This document shows positions 60,160 to 64,000 of a stretch of DNA of 64,000 bases, piece by piece (position 1 is the first letter of the stretch; each line of letters opens with the position of its first letter). The stretch spans positions 1 through 64,000 of the forward strand of contig JAMPAZ010000004.1 in NCBI GenBank assembly GCA_023666965.1, given 5' to 3'. The notes beneath the pieces are model-generated. The model was not told where the DNA came from. It made no database searches and saw nothing but the letters and a program-made list of their open reading frames with translations. The DNA is from Muribaculum sp. (GTDB taxonomy: Bacteria > Bacteroidota > Bacteroidia > Bacteroidales > Muribaculaceae). A program made the position numbers and the translations under genes.

Positions 60160-60735
60160 TCATTCATTTGACTTTTTCCCGGAGCCTTTAATGACTACAG
60201 AAGAGTCGGCGCGTTTAGCTTTCTTCATTTTAGCGGCATCAACTCTGCGGTCGTCGGGACGCATTCTGCGATCATCAGGGCGTACTCGACGGTCGTCGCG
60301 GCGAAAATCCTTTCCTCCATTTGGGCCGGCAGGACGGTTGATTGCCATGTTTTCGAGGAACTGAACGTATTGCTCCGGTGTCAAGATCTCCTTGATCGAA
60401 TGAAGATAGTTGAGCTGATCGGCGCGTCGAAGTGAATCGGACTGTGCCTTTTCTGCTCTACGGTTCTCCTTGAACGATTCTTTGCGCTCTTTCGCGGAAT
60501 TGTCCTTTAAGGCTTTTAATTTAGCCTGTTGTTCCTGTGTGAGGTCGAGTCCTTGAAACGGGCCAAATTCGCATGTTCCGGGAGCGCAATTTTCAGGATT
60601 CTCACAATTTTGCGGACCGGGACATTCCATGCAGGGAGTATTTGAGTGTTTGTTGTTGCCATGATGCTGTGCAAAAGAGTTCAGCGGAAGCAATGCCATG
60701 CCAAGTACAAGGATGCTGAAAAGTTGTTTCTTCAT
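60160..60735 (-). CDS. Spy/CpxP-like periplasmic protein with Cys-rich and RPDD-repeat segments
   Basis: A 191-residue exported protein. Signal peptide (cut after SFA), then a His/Asn stretch, a Cys-rich segment (about 34-56, with CMECPGPQNC and CAPGTC, five cysteines), two LTxxQ motifs (LDLTQEQQAKLKALKD and EILTPEQYVQFLE) as in Spy/CpxP chaperones and metal sensors, a charged helix, and a C-terminal run where RRxRPDD repeats with a 21-nt period (about 60239-60310). The LTxxQ core suggests envelope stress or metal binding. The Cys and Arg/Asp parts are extra to that family. Confidence 0.7.
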   Translation of the reverse strand: MKKQLFSILVLGMALLPLNSFAQHHGNNKHSNTPCMECPGPQNCENPENCAPGTCEFGPFQGLDLTQEQQAKLKALKDNSAKERKESFKENRRAEKAQSDSLRRADQLNYLHSIKEILTPEQYVQFLENMAINRPAGPNGGKDFRRDDRRVRPDDRRMRPDDRRVDAAKMKKAKRADSSVVIKGSGKKSNE

Positions 60736-60899
60736 AAGAATTTATTATTAATTAGTTTAGTAAATTGGTTTTGTCATTAAGACGAGATTAAACGGCTATA
60801 GTTTAAGCTATATGTCTAAATTAACAATAAATTAACTATCCTTATCTCGATTAAATATTTAATGTTCCAATTTAAATATAGCATCATCATGCATTCAGT

Positions 60900-63695
60900 C
60901 TATGAAGATAGCTTGTCCTTTAAGAATCGACCAGTATAGCTGTCCTTGCATTTGGCTACCTCTTCAGGAGTTCCGGCTATCACTAAATTGCCGCCTTTGT
61001 CGCCACCTTCAGGTCCTATGTCGATTATATGGTCGGCACACTTGATGACATCGACATTGTGCTCGATTATGACCACGGTGTGTCCTTGGGCAATCAATCG
61101 GTTGAAGCTGTCCATAAGGGTGTTTATGTCATTGAGGTGCAGACCGGTTGTCGGTTCGTCGAATATGAACATCGTGGGTTGGGGCTTTTCCTGGGACAAA
61201 AAGTATGCGAGTTTGACTCTCTGGTTCTCACCGCCGGAAAGGGTCGAAGAAGATTGTCCTAACTTTATGTAGCCAAGCCCTACATCTTTAAGAGGCTGAA
61301 GCCGGCGGACGATTTTTTTAGATGTCGAATCAGATGATTCTCCAAAAAATTCGATGGCCTGGTTTACGGTCATGTTGAGCACATCATTAATATTTTTGTC
61401 TCGATACGTAATTTCGAGTACGTCGCGTTTGAAGCGTTGCCCATGGCAAGCTTCGCAGGGAATAACAATGTCGGCCATAAACTGCATCTCGATAGTGATG
61501 GTCCCTTCACCTTTACACTCTTCGCATCGGCCTCCTTCGGCATTAAAAGAGAAGTAGCCAGGGGTGAAGCCCATCTGCTTTGCGCCTTGTTGTTCGGCAA
61601 AAAGCTTTCTAATTTCGTCAAAGGCTTTAAGATAGGTGGCCGCATTGCTCCTCGATGATTTTCCGATGGGATCTTGGTCGACGAACTCTACGGACGAGAT
61701 TCGCCCGAGGTCGCCTTCAAGCCTCTTATGAAGTCCCGGTGCGTCGCCTGCTTCGCCAAGATGACGCACCAACGCGCGGTAAAGTATGTCGCGCACCAGT
61801 GTCGACTTGCCGGAGCCAGACACACCTGTGACAACCGTCATCACTCCGAGAGGGAATTTTACATCTATATTTTTCAGATTATGTTCCTTCGCGCCCACGA
61901 CTTCGATACTGTCGCGCCATTTACGTCTTCGCTTCGGTGTCGGCACTCTAAGCTGGTCGTTTAAATATCTAACGGTGTATGATTCACTGTCGACCGGTAG
62001 ATTTTGAATCGGCCCGCTGAAGACTATGTTGCCTCCATTTCGGCCCGCGTCCTTGCCTACGTCGATGAGATAGTCGGCGGATCGCATTATTTCTTCATCG
62101 TGCTCGACAATTACAACTGTGTTGCCTATCTCTTTCAGCTTTTTGAGCACCCCGATTAGACGCTGTGTGTCGCGCGGATGCAGTCCTATGCTTGGTTCAT
62201 CAAGAATGTACAACGATCCTACGAGACTGCTGCCCAACGATGTAGCCAGATTAATTCGCTGGCTTTCACCTCCGGAGAGTGTGGACGACATTCTGTCCAA
62301 TGTCAGATAGCCCAGGCCCACGTCGCATAGGAATCCGATGCGGTTGTTGATTTCCACAATTAGCCGCCGGGCCACTTTCAAGTCTCGTTCGTCGAGATTG
62401 ATGTCGAGAAACCACCGGCGCAGATCCTCTATCGGCATCTTCACGAGATCAGATATGGTGCGACCATTGATTTTTACATACTCGGCATCTTTACGAAGCC
62501 TTGTCCCATGACAATCGGGACACATAGTCTTGCCTCGGTAGCGTGCTTTCATCACGCGATACTGAATCTTATATTGATTCTCGTCAACCATCCGAAAAAA
62601 TCCGTCGATTCCTCCGAATCTTCCAAATCCGTGCCAAACTATGTCACGCTCACGTTCAGTGAGGTCGCTGTATGGCTTATGGATAGAGAGTCCGGCCATT
62701 GGGGCTACACGTATCAACTCGCGTTTCCATTCGCTCATCTTCTCTCCGCGCCAACATACCACTGCGTCGTCGTAGACTGACAGCGACGGGTCGGGGACCA
62801 CCAGGTTGGGGTCTATGCCAATGGTCTTCCCAAAGCCTTCGCATGTGGGACACGCTCCGTATGGATTATTAAAATTAAACATCAAGTCTGTCGGTTCCTG
62901 GAATGTCATTCCGTCGGCTTCAAATCGCTTGAAAAAGTCGTGGCGGCGAACTGTGGAGTCGGCCCACACGAAAATGCTCAGTTTGCCGTCTCCTTCAAAA
63001 AATGCCGTTTCTGCGGAATCGGCAAGCCGGCTTAGTTCATCGCCTTCATAGTTCACCGAAAGTCGGTCGATGAGCAGATCGTAGCGTTCGGCAGAGTCTT
63101 TAAGATGTTCGTCGGCCAATAGATCTTCGATGTTTACAAATTCATGCCCATCTTTAATCAGTCGAGAATAGCCTCCTTTAAGCAGGATTTCAAGCTGGGT
63201 CCGGAAGGGCCTTTTTTCGGGGAGGGGAATGGGGGATGCCACGGCTATGCGTGTGCCTTCGGGGTAGCTCTTTGCGAGGGCTATAATATCTTCTACCGTA
63301 TGTTTTTTCACTTGTTCTCCGCTAACCGGCGAATATGTCTTTCCGATTCGCCCGAAAAGCAGACGCATATAGTCGTATATTTCAGTTGATGTTCCGACGG
63401 TCGAGCGGGGATTGCGGGTGTTGACTTTTTGTTGAATGGCTATGGCGGGCGGAAGTCCTTTTATAAAGTCGACTTCGGGCTTTGCCATCTTTCCTAAAAA
63501 CTGGCGTGCGTATGCTGAAAGGCTCTCGACATATCGGCGCTGGCCTTCTGCATACAAAGTGTCAAACGCGAGCGACGACTTGCCTGAACCGGACACACCG
63601 GTGACTACAACCAAATTGTTGCGCGGAATTTCGACTTCAATGTTTTTCAGATTATTTACTCTCGCTCCTTTAATATATATATTGTCATTAGGCAT
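60900..63695 (-). CDS. uvrA: Excinuclease ABC subunit A
   Basis: A 931-residue damage sensor of nucleotide excision repair, working as a dimer with UvrB. Two ABC modules are present: Walker [20 protein letters not shown] and [16 protein letters not shown], signatures [14 protein letters not shown] and [14 protein letters not shown]. The zinc fingers include [18 protein letters not shown] and CEECKGEGT with CEACHGQRF. Length is normal (E. coli 940). It has its own -7 box at 63746-63753. Confidence 0.97.
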   Translation of the reverse strand: MPNDNIYIKGARVNNLKNIEVEIPRNNLVVVTGVSGSGKSSLAFDTLYAEGQRRYVESLSAYARQFLGKMAKPEVDFIKGLPPAIAIQQKVNTRNPRSTVGTSTEIYDYMRLLFGRIGKTYSPVSGEQVKKHTVEDIIALAKSYPEGTRIAVASPIPLPEKRPFRTQLEILLKGGYSRLIKDGHEFVNIEDLLADEHLKDSAERYDLLIDRLSVNYEGDELSRLADSAETAFFEGDGKLSIFVWADSTVRRHDFFKRFEADGMTFQEPTDLMFNFNNPYGACPTCEGFGKTIGIDPNLVVPDPSLSVYDDAVVCWRGEKMSEWKRELIRVAPMAGLSIHKPYSDLTERERDIVWHGFGRFGGIDGFFRMVDENQYKIQYRVMKARYRGKTMCPDCHGTRLRKDAEYVKINGRTISDLVKMPIEDLRRWFLDINLDERDLKVARRLIVEINNRIGFLCDVGLGYLTLDRMSSTLSGGESQRINLATSLGSSLVGSLYILDEPSIGLHPRDTQRLIGVLKKLKEIGNTVVIVEHDEEIMRSADYLIDVGKDAGRNGGNIVFSGPIQNLPVDSESYTVRYLNDQLRVPTPKRRRKWRDSIEVVGAKEHNLKNIDVKFPLGVMTVVTGVSGSGKSTLVRDILYRALVRHLGEAGDAPGLHKRLEGDLGRISSVEFVDQDPIGKSSRSNAATYLKAFDEIRKLFAEQQGAKQMGFTPGYFSFNAEGGRCEECKGEGTITIEMQFMADIVIPCEACHGQRFKRDVLEITYRDKNINDVLNMTVNQAIEFFGESSDSTSKKIVRRLQPLKDVGLGYIKLGQSSSTLSGGENQRVKLAYFLSQEKPQPTMFIFDEPTTGLHLNDINTLMDSFNRLIAQGHTVVIIEHNVDVIKCADHIIDIGPEGGDKGGNLVIAGTPEEVAKCKDSYTGRFLKDKLSS

Positions 63696-63745
63696 GTGTC
63701 AGAATATTTTTCCGGTGACTTTGAATTCAGATTTCTTTTAACTTG

Positions 63746-63753
63746 CAAAGTTA
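63746..63753 (-). promoter_or_regulatory. Putative -7 box of uvrA
   Basis: TAACTTTG on the minus strand, 50 nt before the uvrA ATG. No TTTG at the -33 distance. Confidence 0.45.
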
Positions 63754-63823
63754 ATCATATTCCTTCAAATATTATGCGGGCAGATAAAATGGACATGTAC
63801 AAAAATATTTAACGCCACTTAAA

Positions 63824-63855
63824 TTTCGTAATATCCTGCCCAACCATTATCTTTG
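63824..63855 (+). promoter_or_regulatory. Promoter of the Sua5/YrdC gene
   Basis: TTTC (63824-63827), 20 nt, then TATCTTTG (63848-63855). The -33 differs from TTTG by one base. The start codon follows within 11-17 nt. Confidence 0.55.
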
Positions 63856-63872
63856 TGGTAAAATAATTGACT

Positions 63873-64000
63873 GTGGAAAGAGATATACGACAAGCTTGCG
63901 AAGTACTTGAACGTGGCGGACTAATACTGTATCCCACCGATACGGTTTGGGGGATAGGGTGTGATGCCGCCAATGCGGAGGCGGTGCGTAAAGTGTATGA
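63873..64000 (+). CDS. Threonylcarbamoyl-AMP synthase (Sua5/YrdC family), 5' part
   Basis: The gene runs off the window. The visible 42 residues include VLERGGLILYPTDTVWGIGCDA and AEAVRKVY, the conserved opening of the Sua5/YciO/YrdC family; the KxR/SxN ATP site lies beyond. The enzyme makes L-threonylcarbamoyl-AMP from threonine, bicarbonate and ATP for tRNA t6A37. The start is either GTG at 63873 or TTG at 63867. t6A is also the substrate of MtaB encoded at 28025-29344. Confidence 0.85.
   Translation, partial: MERDIRQACEVLERGGLILYPTDTVWGIGCDAANAEAVRKVY

Overview
The window looks like a chromosomal segment of an anaerobic gut-type Bacteroidota, order Bacteroidales, most likely near Muribaculaceae (the family-level placement is inference). 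The support is: Bacteroidota promoters (TTTG, about 20 nt, TAnnTTTG), very weak or absent Shine-Dalgarno sequences, PorT-type barrels, a PCMD lipoprotein, DUF1573 proteins, type III glutamine synthetase, the DapL lysine route, oxygen-independent ThiH and a MacAB-TolC/LytTR cluster. No rRNA, insertion sequence, phage or CRISPR array is seen.

Layout. 0-2 kb is a decayed type I restriction-modification (HsdS) island holding an intact Fic gene, ending at the 3' side of a tRNA-Gly. 2-4 kb carries a PCMD lipoprotein and a barrel protein. 4-11 kb is housekeeping: FAD oxidoreductase, MATE exporter, HAD phosphatase, nadC, tRNA-His, CapA-like protein and folD. 11-15.7 kb has a LysM/periplasmic-binding protein coupled to a PorT-like barrel, then holA, a small PD-(D/E)XK protein and an AlkD-like repair protein. 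15.1-21.9 kb is a thiamine operon (thiD, thiS, two ThiE-like genes, thiG, thiC, thiH, alkD-like) under a TPP riboswitch. 22-25.6 kb holds kbl and a threonine dehydrogenase-like gene, divergent, and an M18 aminopeptidase. 25.6-26.1 kb is a gene-free stretch with repeats and hairpins. 26.1-29.3 kb is mtaB, a lipid A-type acyltransferase and a GT2 glycosyltransferase. 29.5-32.1 kb is an acyl-CoA ligase and a Ca/Na antiporter.

32.1-39 kb holds a small basic protein and a TolC-MacA-MacB-kinase-regulator operon. 39.2-47 kb groups nitrogen and lysine genes on one strand: dapF, dapL, type III glutamine synthetase, a long PurF and gdhA. A 93-nt dyad lies between the synthetase and purF genes. 47.3-51.4 kb is a three-gene surface-decoration module: a nucleotidyltransferase fused to a PLP aminotransferase-fold domain, a Wzx-type flippase and a LicD phosphotransferase. 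51.4-64 kb is meaB, two DUF1573 genes, a TIGR02757 gene, an MscS channel, yebC, pheT, a DUF4332 gene, a Spy-like periplasmic protein, uvrA and the start of a Sua5/YrdC gene.

The most promising unit is the fused enzyme-flippase-LicD module. Its gene content suggests one polypeptide that both forms and CDP-activates a phospho-amine (or amino-phosphonate) that LicD then attaches to an exported glycan. Next are the 21-bp-spaced repeats ahead of fic and the structured element ahead of purF.
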